From the IMG/VR virus record IMGVR_UViG_3300024475_000067, positions 1-21,871 of that record: 21,871 nt of DNA; one strand, given 5' to 3'. Made by a program: the position numbers and the translations under genes. Below the pieces are notes generated by a model that had not been told where the DNA came from, ran no database searches, and saw only the letters and a list, made by a program, of their open reading frames with translations. Below, piece by piece: positions 1 through 8,648 of the stretch. Position 1 is the stretch's first letter; every line of letters begins with the position of its first letter. Origin of the DNA: a virus.

Positions 1-554
1 CTGGCTGTACTAATGTCAAAAGCAGTGGTTAACGCATATTGAAAAATGGTATCTTGAGTAAGGCCAACCATTATCATTTTTGTTCCGCTGTCACCAAAAG
101 TAGCGGCAACAGGATTGTCATCTTGCGAGTTAAAACTAAAAGAAACGCTATCAGAAGACGCCGTAGAAATATCCCACGCTGTAGACAGACTAAACTGATA
201 AAAAGATTTATTGCTATAACCTAACACATATAATTTTGTTCCATCAGATTTAAACTCAAAATGTCTAGGGCTGGATGCCGTAGCTGCAACATTAAAAGAC
301 ACAGAGTCATAGCTGGCGGTGCTTACATCAAACGCTGTACTTAAAGAGTATTGGTACAGATATCCGGTTGATGCGCCTTGCATATACATCTTGGTGCCAT
401 CCGACTTAAATCTAGGGCCAGTTGGGTTTGCGTCTTGAGATGCTACACTAAAACTTTTATTAGCATAGCTCGCATTGGCTAAGTCAGGATTAGTCCACAC
501 AGGCCCAACAGACACGCCAGCCGCACCCATTTGCATTAACCTAGCTACACTCAT
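1..554 (-). CDS. Tail fibre/appendage protein with 52-residue repeats (partial, C-terminus off the window)
   Basis: The frame is open from an ATG at 554 to the window edge (184 codons, no stop), so this is the N-terminal part of a longer protein. The start forms an ATGA overlap with the stop of the upstream fibre gene. After a short leader (MSVARLMQMG) the protein becomes a tandem repeat with an exact 52-residue period. FKSDGTKMY, FKSDGTKLY and FGDSGTKMI begin at residues 49, 101 and 153. YQYSLSTAFD, YQFSLSTAWD and FQYALTTAFD begin at 67, 119 and 171. Beta-rich repeats of this size are typical of propeller-like blades in phage tail appendages. A role in host-surface contact is inferred from this architecture and from its place beside two other fibre genes. 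Blade number and C-terminus cannot be seen. Confidence 0.85.
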   Translation of the reverse strand, partial: MSVARLMQMGAAGVSVGPVWTNPDLANASYANKSFSVASQDANPTGPRFKSDGTKMYMQGASTGYLYQYSLSTAFDVSTASYDSVSFNVAATASSPRHFEFKSDGTKLYVLGYSNKSFYQFSLSTAWDISTASSDSVSFSFNSQDDNPVAATFGDSGTKMIMVGLTQDTIFQYALTTAFDISTA

Positions 555-2785
555 GCCATTGCATCCCCAGCTTGGAAGCCGTAATAGGTTGTGCCGCCGT
601 CCTGCGTGTAAAACGTAAACACATCTGTCTCACCGCTTGCTGGTGCAGTCGGCGCAGTGCCGCCAGCCCAATCGACAGAGGCAGGCCAAGTAACAGTATA
701 GGTTCCAGATGGCGTTACTTTAAGCGTAAAACCCTGTGCAGTACCAGAAGCAGGTGGGTTGCTAAAAACAAAAGTAGTGTTAGCGGTAGGTGTAAAGTTG
801 AAAACATTTCCACTCGACAAATCAATAGTGCCAGACGTGGACGTGCCTACCGTCTCAGTCGAAGGGGTGGCAGAATAGTTTGCAGGCTTTGTCGGGTCAT
901 ATGTTATCAATAAGTCTGTCGTTGATATAGCAATACCAACTTCTTTATCTGCAACAACGCTTGTGCCAAGAGTTCCATTCGTCTGCAAATAATATTTGCT
1001 GCCAATACTTAAACCACTTTGACCAGTATTTACGTCACTAAGGCTATGAATAGTTCCAGAAGCGTTGGCGGCTATAGTTTCACCTGATATGCCTATAAAA
1101 TCATCAATGTTAGAGGTGGAAAACCCTAACGCTATAACATTTATGCTTTGTGGCGAGTATCCTGCAAACTGAAGCAGTCTATTACCAGAAGCGTTTTTGC
1201 TTATACGTTTGTCTAACAGATAGCCAGACACACCAACTGGCAATGTAGATGAAGTACCAAGCGTTATAGTCGTACCAGATAGCGTTGCTGGTCTAATTTC
1301 TGGTGGGTTAGAATCCTCAAAGCCAAAAATGATTTGCGAAGTTGCGCTGTCGTAAAATCCCCAATTGTAATCTGACCTTCCGGCACATACTGAAACCTCA
1401 GTTCCAAGTGTAATAGTTGTACCAGAGATTGACCCAACTCTTGCTTTCGCCTCAAGACTACTTCCACTCACTCTGTTTCTGTAAATAAATCCGACAGAAC
1501 TTTGTCCGTGAATAGAAAAGGAATATCCTTGGTCTCCTGTTGAAACGCTTACTGGAGAGCCAATAGTAAATGTTGAACCGCTTAGCCCAATGACGTTTGC
1601 GTAAGCGGTATAGCCGGTGGCATCTGTATAAAATGCAACCGATTTTTGAGCAGTAGAATTGTAGACCAATTCGTGATTATAAGCATAAGTTATATTTTGC
1701 ACTAAGACTGGTGTATTAAATGAAACAGAAGTTCCAGAAATTGTTGTAGCTATAACATATGGGTCATCGTCACTGCTTCTTTTATATAAAAACACGCCCT
1801 TACTTTGTGACACATCATAATCACCAGCCCAGGCGGTGCCGTTTTGCGGTAAATTTGTAGTCGAATTTACGGTAACAGTCGTTCCACTGACACTAATAAC
1901 GTTTGCTTGTGCTTCATTTGTGTATGGGACAATTGTTAAAAACTTTCCCTGACTAGCATCGTAGATTACGGCTGAGGCGTCCCCCTGCCCCGCGCTTCTT
2001 AAAACGACTGGAGTGCCTGTGGTAATTGTAGTTCCCACAACAGTGTGTGCTACTACATACGGATAACCAAAATCAGCCCGATACAAAGTTACAAAAGTAC
2101 CACTGCCATCTGTAGCTACAGTGCTGTTTTTAATATATTGATTCCCAACAGTTGTAACTGTAGTGGATGAACCCGATAACAAATTACCACCAATATTAGT
2201 TTTACTTACTGTGCCATCAGTATTCAGCCCCACCAAATCCCCATTCACTAAATTTTCGGTGGTCTGCAAAGAAAGACCACCACCGCCACCACTTTGAGCA
2301 ACCCAGTCATAGTCAGAACCGTTCCAGCTTAAAACTTCACTTGATACTGCGGTTGATGTGTTTAGATGCGTGTCAACATCGCTGTCGCTGTACGCTGTTG
2401 CGCCCGCTGCAATACCATCGAGCTTAGTATGGTCAGCATCAGTGAACACATTGCTGTCAGTGGCTGCTTCTACTGCTGCTCTGATTTCAGCATCGGTTTG
2501 GTCAGCAGTAGCTCCAACCTCTATACCATCGAGCTTAGTACCGTCTGTCGCGACATCTCTGCCATCTATTGTTGATGTGGTGGTTAAAGCGCCACTCAAA
2601 GACAAGCTGTCGGCGGCCGGGCTTTCAAGAGACACCGCGCCAGTAGATACATCCTTGAGGTCAGCCATAACGCCCCTAATGGCGTCATTAATGCCAGCCG
2701 GAGAACAACCCTCAGAAATGTCAGCGCCGTCAACCGCAGTGTTTGAGGCGGCTGTCGCGGAATAATCTCTTATCGTGTTTGCCAT
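551..2785 (-). CDS. Tail fibre protein with six ~50-residue beta repeats
   Basis: This 744-residue protein is modular. Residues 1-50 form an N-terminal domain shared with the neighbouring fibre at 2796-3755 (YSA-AASNT-DG-SEG, then LKD). Two TKLDGI motifs with GATA follow at residues 83 and 120, as in many phage tail proteins. A Gly run occurs near 166-170. Six repeats follow, with GTTIT-like signatures at 251, 301, 351, 403, 455 and 504, suggesting a six-bladed propeller. The C-terminal domain (about 645-744) has the pattern FTPTANTTFVFSNPPASG and TVTWPASVDW, familiar as the terminal domain of phage tail proteins. The likely role is a receptor-contacting or structural tail appendage, anchored by the shared N-terminus (inference). 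Its stop overlaps the next gene's start (ATGA). The ribosome site is weak (TAGG about 10 bases before the ATG). Confidence 0.88.
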   Translation of the reverse strand: MANTIRDYSATAASNTAVDGADISEGCSPAGINDAIRGVMADLKDVSTGAVSLESPAADSLSLSGALTTTSTIDGRDVATDGTKLDGIEVGATADQTDAEIRAAVEAATDSNVFTDADHTKLDGIAAGATAYSDSDVDTHLNTSTAVSSEVLSWNGSDYDWVAQSGGGGGLSLQTTENLVNGDLVGLNTDGTVSKTNIGGNLLSGSSTTVTTVGNQYIKNSTVATDGSGTFVTLYRADFGYPYVVAHTVVGTTITTGTPVVLRSAGQGDASAVIYDASQGKFLTIVPYTNEAQANVISVSGTTVTVNSTTNLPQNGTAWAGDYDVSQSKGVFLYKRSSDDDPYVIATTISGTSVSFNTPVLVQNITYAYNHELVYNSTAQKSVAFYTDATGYTAYANVIGLSGSTFTIGSPVSVSTGDQGYSFSIHGQSSVGFIYRNRVSGSSLEAKARVGSISGTTITLGTEVSVCAGRSDYNWGFYDSATSQIIFGFEDSNPPEIRPATLSGTTITLGTSSTLPVGVSGYLLDKRISKNASGNRLLQFAGYSPQSINVIALGFSTSNIDDFIGISGETIAANASGTIHSLSDVNTGQSGLSIGSKYYLQTNGTLGTSVVADKEVGIAISTTDLLITYDPTKPANYSATPSTETVGTSTSGTIDLSSGNVFNFTPTANTTFVFSNPPASGTAQGFTLKVTPSGTYTVTWPASVDWAGGTAPTAPASGETDVFTFYTQDGGTTYYGFQAGDAMA

Positions 2786-2795
2786 TTATTTTTAC

Positions 2796-3755
2796 CTACC
2801 AAATCCACAGTTCAATGTAACCGCCACGCCCAGCTTCCGGCTGGATGCTGCCGCCAAGGGTTGTGGCAGTGCCACCAGCACCAAGAGCATATGTCAAAAC
2901 TTCACCGCCGACTGATGCGCCGGTAACGTATGTTTGCACCAACACACCATTTCCACCGTCTTGGCTTTGCCCATCAAAGTTGTTTGTGGTTGTCCGACCA
3001 CCCGCTGCGCCAGCATTGTAAAGAATATCACCACCAGCCGATGATGAACCTACATTCGTAAACCAGTTAGTTGTGTCGGTTCCAGCCCCCATATTGGTTC
3101 CGTGTGGCCCACCAGCCGCAGTGATGGCGATTGATAGCGTTGCGTTTGTGACCGTTGTTGTGCCACCATCGCCACCTACTGTTACACTATTTAGTCCAAG
3201 CCCACCAGTCGCTGGGTTAGCGTGTACTGAGCCTCCGCCGCCGCCGCCGGATGCTTTAATTAAAATAGCCTGTGCGTTAGCTGGAATTGTGTAGCTTGTA
3301 CCGCTTGTTAGCGTTGTTATGACTTGCGGATAAGAAGAAATAGTCGAAAACTCAAAGGCACCAGAGCCGTCACTGACTACAGCCTGACCAGCAGTGCCGG
3401 AGCCGCTTACGTCTAAGTTAGCCTCGGCCACCTTAGTCCAAGATAATGTGCCTGACCCATCTGTTGCCAAAGCCTGACCAACAGAGCCAGCACCGTCTGG
3501 CAGGGTAAGCGTGGTTGTTGTAGTGACCGTTGCTGGGGCTTGGAGCTTTATAGAGGCGCTTGCGTCATCATCGTGCAGGTTTAGTACATCAATGCCGCTA
3601 GTGCCGTCTGAGAAGTCTTTTAGGTGCTTCATCTGCTGCCGAATTGAGTTGTTCAAGTCGGATGGAACCATTACGCCTTCTGACAGATTGATACCGTCAA
3701 TGTCTGTGTTTGAAGCAGCGGCTGCGCTGTACTCAGAAATTTTAGTCTTTGGCAT
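2796..3755 (-). CDS. Tail fibre protein with glycine-rich tip
   Basis: This is a 319-residue fibre-like protein. Residues 1-50 match the N-terminus of the next gene (SEYSAAAASNTDIDGINLSE, later LNNSIR and HLKD), which points to a common attachment site on the virion. Two related motifs, SVGQALATDGSG and TAGQAVVSDGSG, sit 30 residues apart at 91 and 121. From about residue 165 (AILIKASGGGGGG) the protein is Gly/Thr/Asn-rich up to a hydrophobic C-terminus (GYIELWIW). Glycine-rich distal regions are known from receptor-binding tips of some tailed phages; that role here is inference. The start is supported by AGGAG six bases upstream of the ATG. A 42-base gap with no clear hairpin separates it from the upstream gene. 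Confidence 0.87.
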   Translation of the reverse strand: MPKTKISEYSAAAASNTDIDGINLSEGVMVPSDLNNSIRQQMKHLKDFSDGTSGIDVLNLHDDDASASIKLQAPATVTTTTTLTLPDGAGSVGQALATDGSGTLSWTKVAEANLDVSGSGTAGQAVVSDGSGAFEFSTISSYPQVITTLTSGTSYTIPANAQAILIKASGGGGGGSVHANPATGGLGLNSVTVGGDGGTTTVTNATLSIAITAAGGPHGTNMGAGTDTTNWFTNVGSSSAGGDILYNAGAAGGRTTTNNFDGQSQDGGNGVLVQTYVTGASVGGEVLTYALGAGGTATTLGGSIQPEAGRGGYIELWIW

Positions 3756-3797
3756 TATGTTCTCCTAAAAGCGTATGCCTTAGTTATACCATGTGCG

Positions 3798-5882
3798 CTA
3801 GTCGCCTGCTAGTAGACCGCCTGTTGTATCCCTTGCTGGCACAATCAGAGTGTTCAAAAAGGCAGCATACTGGTCTCGCGTAGCATTTGTTCTGGCAAGT
3901 TTTTCTAAAGCCTTAATACTATCGTCAGCTACCATTGCCTCCGCAAACTGCTTGTAGAACTTTTTTGCGCCCATGTTTCTAATTTTGTTAGATATAGTCT
4001 CAATGATGCCTAAAGGCCCACGACTTAATAGACCGCCTTCAGCTTTAACAGGCTCTGTAACACCTGATGGTGTTCTCAGGGCTTTAGTTTCTCCTGTGGC
4101 CTTTAGAACGTCCATAACTTTATTGACAGCGGTGACAACTTTTTTGGGGTCTTGACCTTTTGCCTTGGCAACACCAGCAATCATAGCGTCAAAGTTCTGC
4201 GCTTGTATTCCTTCTCCTCTAGCTGCCTTTTCAAAAACAACACCAATATTAGCGTCACGAGGGGCTTTAAACACAGTGTTTTCTAGCCAGTAACGAGTAA
4301 GTTTAGGAAACACAGTCTCATCTTGCTTGTTAAGGCTATCAGCGACTGCTGATATAGTCTTAGGCCGGTTTTCTTTTGATGCCGGAGAGATAATGTCAGC
4401 AGCCTTGCCTGGCTTTATATTGGCTTTAGCCATTGCCGCTACGCCAGAATCACCGACCACATTAACAACATCATTTGTAATTTGCTCGTGAGTGGCACGA
4501 GCTAACTTCAACTCTTCAACCCCGCCAGTGCCAGCTTTGCCCGCTAATATTTGGTCAAGTTTTTTATTTAACTCGCCAATAACACCCCTTGCCTCAGAAG
4601 ATGTAGATAGTTCGTTTTCAGATAATTTGTCTTTAAGCTTATCTCGCCACTCTTTTCTTGCGCTCTCAAGTCTATTTACCTCAACTACTGGCTTTCGTTT
4701 TGGCTGAGAAACGCTTGCTTCTGTCTTTACGCTTTTAAGACCAGCAGGCTTTTTTGCTTTTGTTGGGACAGACAACCTAGAGATAAATGTGTCTATAGCC
4801 TTTGCAGTTGGGCCGCCAGGACTAACTGTTTTCTTTGCTGCTTTTGCGGCAGCAATTAATGACTGTATAGATTCATCTTTTACCATCTTCTTGCCAGCAG
4901 CCGTATATAGAGGCGAAGTAACTGCGGCGCGTTGCTCCTTAACCGCCGCCATTTCTGCTGATGCCGCTGCCTGTGCTTCTCTTGCTACTGCTCTTGGGTC
5001 TGTTGTAGCAGGAGAAATATCATCTAAAAGACCCGCTTGTGCTGATGGCACTTGAGTTGCTCTTGCTTCAATCATAGGGTCTAGTATTCTGGCAGCAGAA
5101 GGCTGTTTAGCTGCTTGTTCAGCTAATGTTTTTACTTGTTCACTACCAAGTGTTTCAGCCGCTGATAGAGGCACACCCACTTCCCTACCAGCAGCTTGCA
5201 ACGCAAGAGCATCTGGGCCAGCAGACTTTATGTCTTCAAGAATTTTTGTAGCACGACCCTTTCTAGCCTGTGCGTAAACAACAGGCACACTCAGAGCCAT
5301 ACCAGCAGGGCCACCATATCCAGGAGCAACCTCTTCTATTGTACCAGCAGCACCACCGACAGCAGTGTACGGCAATACATTTTTAAGAACATTTTTTGTC
5401 AAGCTGCCAGGGAATAAAGCGCCGCCAGTAAACTCACCAGCAAGGCCAGCAATTCGCCCTGGTGCTGTTTTTGGCTCATAAGTCAAAGCAGGCTTTAACG
5501 ACTCAGGAAGCATGCTAGCTGCCCCAGAAATAACGTCAGAATATGTAGGCAAATATTGAGTAGGTTTAACTGGTGGTTTATCAACCATTGCCCCAACTGG
5601 TGAGCCAAGAATTTCTAAGTCACGCACCTGTGCTTTTTCTGATTCTGGTAAAACGTAAGCCTTCTGGCTAGAAGAGTATGCTAAGTTCTTTAATATTTCT
5701 TCTATAGAGCCAGGTACACCAAGTGTTCCTACGAGACCTTTTAAAAAACCAGAGCCGCCAGATTTTGACACATCCCCAACAGCAGAAACATCTTGTGTTT
5801 TGGCATTAACCTTTGGAGAAACTTCAAGTTCTTTATCAGCTTCTTTTTGTTTTTTAAGAAATCTTTTAGCTGCGTCATCCAT
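3798..5882 (-). CDS. Large putative internal virion / DNA-ejection protein
   Basis: This 694-residue protein has no enzymatic motif I can recognise. The N-terminus is charged and Lys-rich (residues 1-40). A Gly/Ala/Pro-rich, weakly hydrophobic stretch lies at about 140-205 (APGRIAGLAGEFTGG, then YTAVGGAAGTIEE), and long Ala/Lys/Glu-rich, probably helical segments follow. Such large helical proteins with a membrane-active-looking Gly/Ala region, encoded between tail hub and fibres in short-tailed phages, are usually packaged and ejected with the DNA. That role is inferred from position and composition. The ATG at 5882 overlaps the end of the upstream gene by 8 bases and has AAGGA about 9 bases upstream. 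It forms a consecutive set with the genes at 5875 and 7571. A large structural protein of another kind cannot be excluded. Confidence 0.8.
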   Translation of the reverse strand: MDDAAKRFLKKQKEADKELEVSPKVNAKTQDVSAVGDVSKSGGSGFLKGLVGTLGVPGSIEEILKNLAYSSSQKAYVLPESEKAQVRDLEILGSPVGAMVDKPPVKPTQYLPTYSDVISGAASMLPESLKPALTYEPKTAPGRIAGLAGEFTGGALFPGSLTKNVLKNVLPYTAVGGAAGTIEEVAPGYGGPAGMALSVPVVYAQARKGRATKILEDIKSAGPDALALQAAGREVGVPLSAAETLGSEQVKTLAEQAAKQPSAARILDPMIEARATQVPSAQAGLLDDISPATTDPRAVAREAQAAASAEMAAVKEQRAAVTSPLYTAAGKKMVKDESIQSLIAAAKAAKKTVSPGGPTAKAIDTFISRLSVPTKAKKPAGLKSVKTEASVSQPKRKPVVEVNRLESARKEWRDKLKDKLSENELSTSSEARGVIGELNKKLDQILAGKAGTGGVEELKLARATHEQITNDVVNVVGDSGVAAMAKANIKPGKAADIISPASKENRPKTISAVADSLNKQDETVFPKLTRYWLENTVFKAPRDANIGVVFEKAARGEGIQAQNFDAMIAGVAKAKGQDPKKVVTAVNKVMDVLKATGETKALRTPSGVTEPVKAEGGLLSRGPLGIIETISNKIRNMGAKKFYKQFAEAMVADDSIKALEKLARTNATRDQYAAFLNTLIVPARDTTGGLLAGD

Positions 5883-7560
5883 TGCGGAAAATCCTTGCCA
5901 TTTCGTTGTCTATAGCATCTTCTAAATCTTGGCCTACCAAGCCGTCATCCTTAAATCTTTCACGCAAAGAAGTCGCGGTGGCATCGTACATATAATTAAC
6001 GCTACCCTGAGACAAATCAACTAACCTGCCTTTTTTGTCTCTAAAGAAATATTCTTTCGTTCCATCTGGCATATCAACAAGTTGCGGTTGAATGCCGTTA
6101 GCAAGAAAATACTGCGCTCTTGTAATTGACGCATTAGCCTTTCGTTCTGCCACTTTCAAAGCAGCTAAATATTCTGTTGGTGTACCTTTGAAAGACCTTG
6201 GGTCTGGAAGTTCCTTCATAATTCTTTGTGCTTCTGGCTCAGACATTTGTGCGCCAGTCACAGCTTTAATTACAGCGTTAGCATATCCAAAAGCATTGTT
6301 CTTCCAAAATGTGTAAGCTTCAATAACTGCTTTATCTTCTGGGCTTGAAGAATTAAACAAATCCTTTAACTCAGCAATCCTTCTTTGAACTATGCCAGGC
6401 ACAGACAACATATCTGGGTCAAAGTATGTTTTTATTTCGGAAAGTTGCTGTTTAGCTACAAGCATATCATTTATGTTTAGTTCTAGCTTTGATTGAGTAG
6501 CTTTACCCATACCAAGCACTTCTTCTTCTGTGCCAGTAACCTGACCAGAATTTGTTATTTCGTAATCAGAACTTCCTTCATATTCTTTTAGTCTTTCGTC
6601 ATCTGCCCTAAATGAACCAATCCTCTTACCGCTTTTTGCTGAGTAAACATTTTTGAATAATTCAGACGGCTTATCAGGATTGTAAGGAGCAGAGGTCTTC
6701 CATCCTTCAATAGTGTAAACAGACTCTGTAACTGTTCCATCATCATTACGAGTTTTATAGTTTGTGCCTATGCTTGGAGATTTAGGCGCATCTGTTGGCT
6801 TTGGCTCTCCAATGTTTTTATAGCCGAAAGTACCATTACCCAAATCAGCAAATTCTTGAACTTGCTCATAACCACTTTGTGTCGGTATCGTTCTTGTATT
6901 ACCTATGTTTGGCATACCAGGTTTTTTTACCTCTGGTTTTTTGACGCCGCCGACATAAACAATCTGACCATCCTGCCCTATATATCCTTTTCTTGTACCG
7001 CCTTCGACTTGAAAGTCATATAAGGAACCAGGTTTGAAAGCAGTGGGGGTTTCCCTAACTTTTATCTGAGACTCAATATTTCTACGAGACAGTTCATCTT
7101 GTTCAGCCTGACGCTCGGCAGCAGCTTTCTCAGCCGCAATCTGACGCTGGCGCTCTTCTGCCGTACCATACGCCTCACGAGCCTTGCCAAGAGACGCACC
7201 CAAGATTTGCCCAAAAGTCATTGGCTTATCCTGCCAGCCACCTAGCTGCGACATAGTTTGACCAAACGCACCAAGTGCTGCTGAACCAGGGGTGCCGCGT
7301 CCAGGCAGCAAAGAACCGGCACCAGAGGCCGCTGATGTGGGTGTAATAAGCTTAGGCTTAGTTATACCCGCTGTAGGCTGTTGTGTCGCTCCTAGGGCTT
7401 TGAGGGCGCGTAAACGAGCGCTTTCAGCAATAGAAGGCATTGGGCCTTGAGGAGCTTGGCCTGTCTGTCCAGCCATATCTAAAAAAGCTGCGGCAGCAGG
7501 ACGGCGATTAGCGCCGGATAGCGCCATTTTCCTCATGTTAAGTAGGTCTAGTGGATTCAT
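5875..7560 (-). CDS. Putative internal virion protein
   Basis: This 561-residue protein starts at an ATG preceded by AAGGGG. Residues 1-125 are low-complexity and rich in Ala, Gly, Pro and Gln. Residues about 130-170 form a charged, probably coiled-coil helix (AEERQRQIAAEKAAAERQAE). A Gly/Lys-rich linker with a small beta-looking segment follows (YDFQVEGGTRKGYIGQDGQI, about 181-200). The C-terminal half looks mixed helical and contains no catalytic signature that I can identify. It lies between two other candidate ejection proteins and overlaps the next gene by 8 bases, as expected for proteins made together in fixed ratio. The internal virion assignment is inferred from context; only the coding status is directly visible. 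Confidence 0.78.
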   Translation of the reverse strand: MNPLDLLNMRKMALSGANRRPAAAAFLDMAGQTGQAPQGPMPSIAESARLRALKALGATQQPTAGITKPKLITPTSAASGAGSLLPGRGTPGSAALGAFGQTMSQLGGWQDKPMTFGQILGASLGKAREAYGTAEERQRQIAAEKAAAERQAEQDELSRRNIESQIKVRETPTAFKPGSLYDFQVEGGTRKGYIGQDGQIVYVGGVKKPEVKKPGMPNIGNTRTIPTQSGYEQVQEFADLGNGTFGYKNIGEPKPTDAPKSPSIGTNYKTRNDDGTVTESVYTIEGWKTSAPYNPDKPSELFKNVYSAKSGKRIGSFRADDERLKEYEGSSDYEITNSGQVTGTEEEVLGMGKATQSKLELNINDMLVAKQQLSEIKTYFDPDMLSVPGIVQRRIAELKDLFNSSSPEDKAVIEAYTFWKNNAFGYANAVIKAVTGAQMSEPEAQRIMKELPDPRSFKGTPTEYLAALKVAERKANASITRAQYFLANGIQPQLVDMPDGTKEYFFRDKKGRLVDLSQGSVNYMYDATATSLRERFKDDGLVGQDLEDAIDNEMARIFRNG

Positions 7561-7570
7561 GTTTAGCCCC

Positions 7571-8272
7571 TTAAATAAGCTTTAGGTCGCTAAGAAGACC
7601 CGCGCCTTGTGTCGCTAGCCCCAAGAAATCTGCCGTTGGATTTCTAAACTGAGGCGTAACTTGCTCACTACCAACAGTACCGCCAGCAACAGTCGCCATG
7701 TAATCACGCAGCTTCTGCTGTGGTCTGTTCTGCTCAAACTGGAAACGTTCGATATCTGCCGCCAACTCTGCCTGTGACTGAGCCTCTCTAGCACCGCCAA
7801 CACGCATCAATGTCTCAAGGTCGGCCATGCCAAACTGACGCGCTCCTGGAGCCTGCCCAATAGCCGCTTGCTGTGCCTCGTAAGCAAATGGTGCCAAAGC
7901 TTGACCCAGTGCAGCTTGTTGGTATCCTGAGCCGTAACGACCGGCTTTTGATGCTTGCGACTCTACCTGCTCGACAACAGGTCGGAATGCCGCACTCATT
8001 AAAGGGTTAGTACCCATTAGGTTTTGCATTACAACGTCTTGTGTCGCCTTAATGAATGGGCTTCCAGTAATAGCTTGGTCTCTAATGCCAGACAAAGCCA
8101 TCTCTGACTCAGGCGAAAAACCAACAGTGGTTTGCCCTGGGTAATACTCAGGAAGCTTTGAGCCATACAAGTCCTTTGCTTCTGATAGCCCATACTCAAG
8201 GAATGGTTGAGCATACGCTGGTGGATTAACCATCGTATTAATAGTTCTTGTGCTGCCGCCGCCTTTGCTCAT
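7571..8272 (-). CDS. Small putative internal virion / ejection protein
   Basis: This 233-residue protein begins MSKGGGSTRTINTMVNPPAY, a style I recognise from conserved proteins placed just after tail-hub genes in short-tailed phages. The middle is Ala/Gln/Gly-rich and helical (for example ALGQALAPFAYEAQQAAIGQ), with an amphipathic stretch ELAADIERFQFEQNRPQQKL before a Gly-rich C-terminus ending GAGLLSDLKLI. It has no enzymatic motif and no signal peptide. The ATG at 8272 sits one base past the stop of the upstream gene, with AAAGGA about 9 bases upstream. Together with the 561- and 694-residue proteins it resembles a three-protein ejection set such as those of P22 and T7. This is an analogy of layout; I see no sequence match to either. 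Confidence 0.75.
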   Translation of the reverse strand: MSKGGGSTRTINTMVNPPAYAQPFLEYGLSEAKDLYGSKLPEYYPGQTTVGFSPESEMALSGIRDQAITGSPFIKATQDVVMQNLMGTNPLMSAAFRPVVEQVESQASKAGRYGSGYQQAALGQALAPFAYEAQQAAIGQAPGARQFGMADLETLMRVGGAREAQSQAELAADIERFQFEQNRPQQKLRDYMATVAGGTVGSEQVTPQFRNPTADFLGLATQGAGLLSDLKLI

Positions 8273-8273
8273 C

Positions 8274-8648
8274 TTATATTTCCTTTGTAAGAACTACGGA
8301 CGATGCTTTGTATTCACTTAGCTGTCTTTCCCAGCCTTTTCGTCCAATGATTTCCATGCCGCTACAGCCAAGACCCCTGGCCCATTCGACAATCTTCTTT
8401 TCAGCTTCTAAAAGCTCTTCCATTTCTCCACCCGCAAGCCAGATACGGCATACAGACATTTGCGGATAATCAATTATCTCAGTCACTATAACAGAATTTG
8501 CAAGCGGAAAGAACTGTGCTTGTCCATTCTTTATAGCGTCCAGAACGTCTATAGACGTATGACTGCCGCCAGTGTAGCCCAATGCCGCATCAATATGATG
8601 CGCTAGGCGCTCGAATTCATCCAATAATGAGGTACGCAAACCGTGCAT
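8274..8648 (-). CDS. Conserved phage protein, GNAT acetyltransferase-like fold suspected
   Basis: The protein has 124 residues from an ATG at 8648, which is preceded by AGGGA and overlaps the upstream gene's end by 32 bases in another frame. A longer reading from 8705 exists, but its extra 19 residues lie wholly inside the upstream gene. Visible pieces are an N-terminal helix (LLDEFERLAHHIDAAL), a beta strand pair (SVIVTEII then RIWLAGG), a helix (EELLEAEKKIVEWARGLG) and a last strand-loop (CSGMEIIGRKGWERQL). The order beta - RIWLAGG - helix - IIGRKGW resembles the C-terminal half of GNAT acetyltransferases, and T7 gp13 is reported to be a GNAT-like internal virion protein. Function is unproven. 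The position before the ejection genes fits a virion or assembly role. Confidence 0.75.
   Translation of the reverse strand: MHGLRTSLLDEFERLAHHIDAALGYTGGSHTSIDVLDAIKNGQAQFFPLANSVIVTEIIDYPQMSVCRIWLAGGEMEELLEAEKKIVEWARGLGCSGMEIIGRKGWERQLSEYKASSVVLTKEI

Noticed and set aside
2358-2765. Plus-strand frame of 135 codons opposite the fibre gene
   Set aside because: Antisense shadow of a repetitive Ala/Ser/Thr-rich gene; the low-complexity product is not protein-like.
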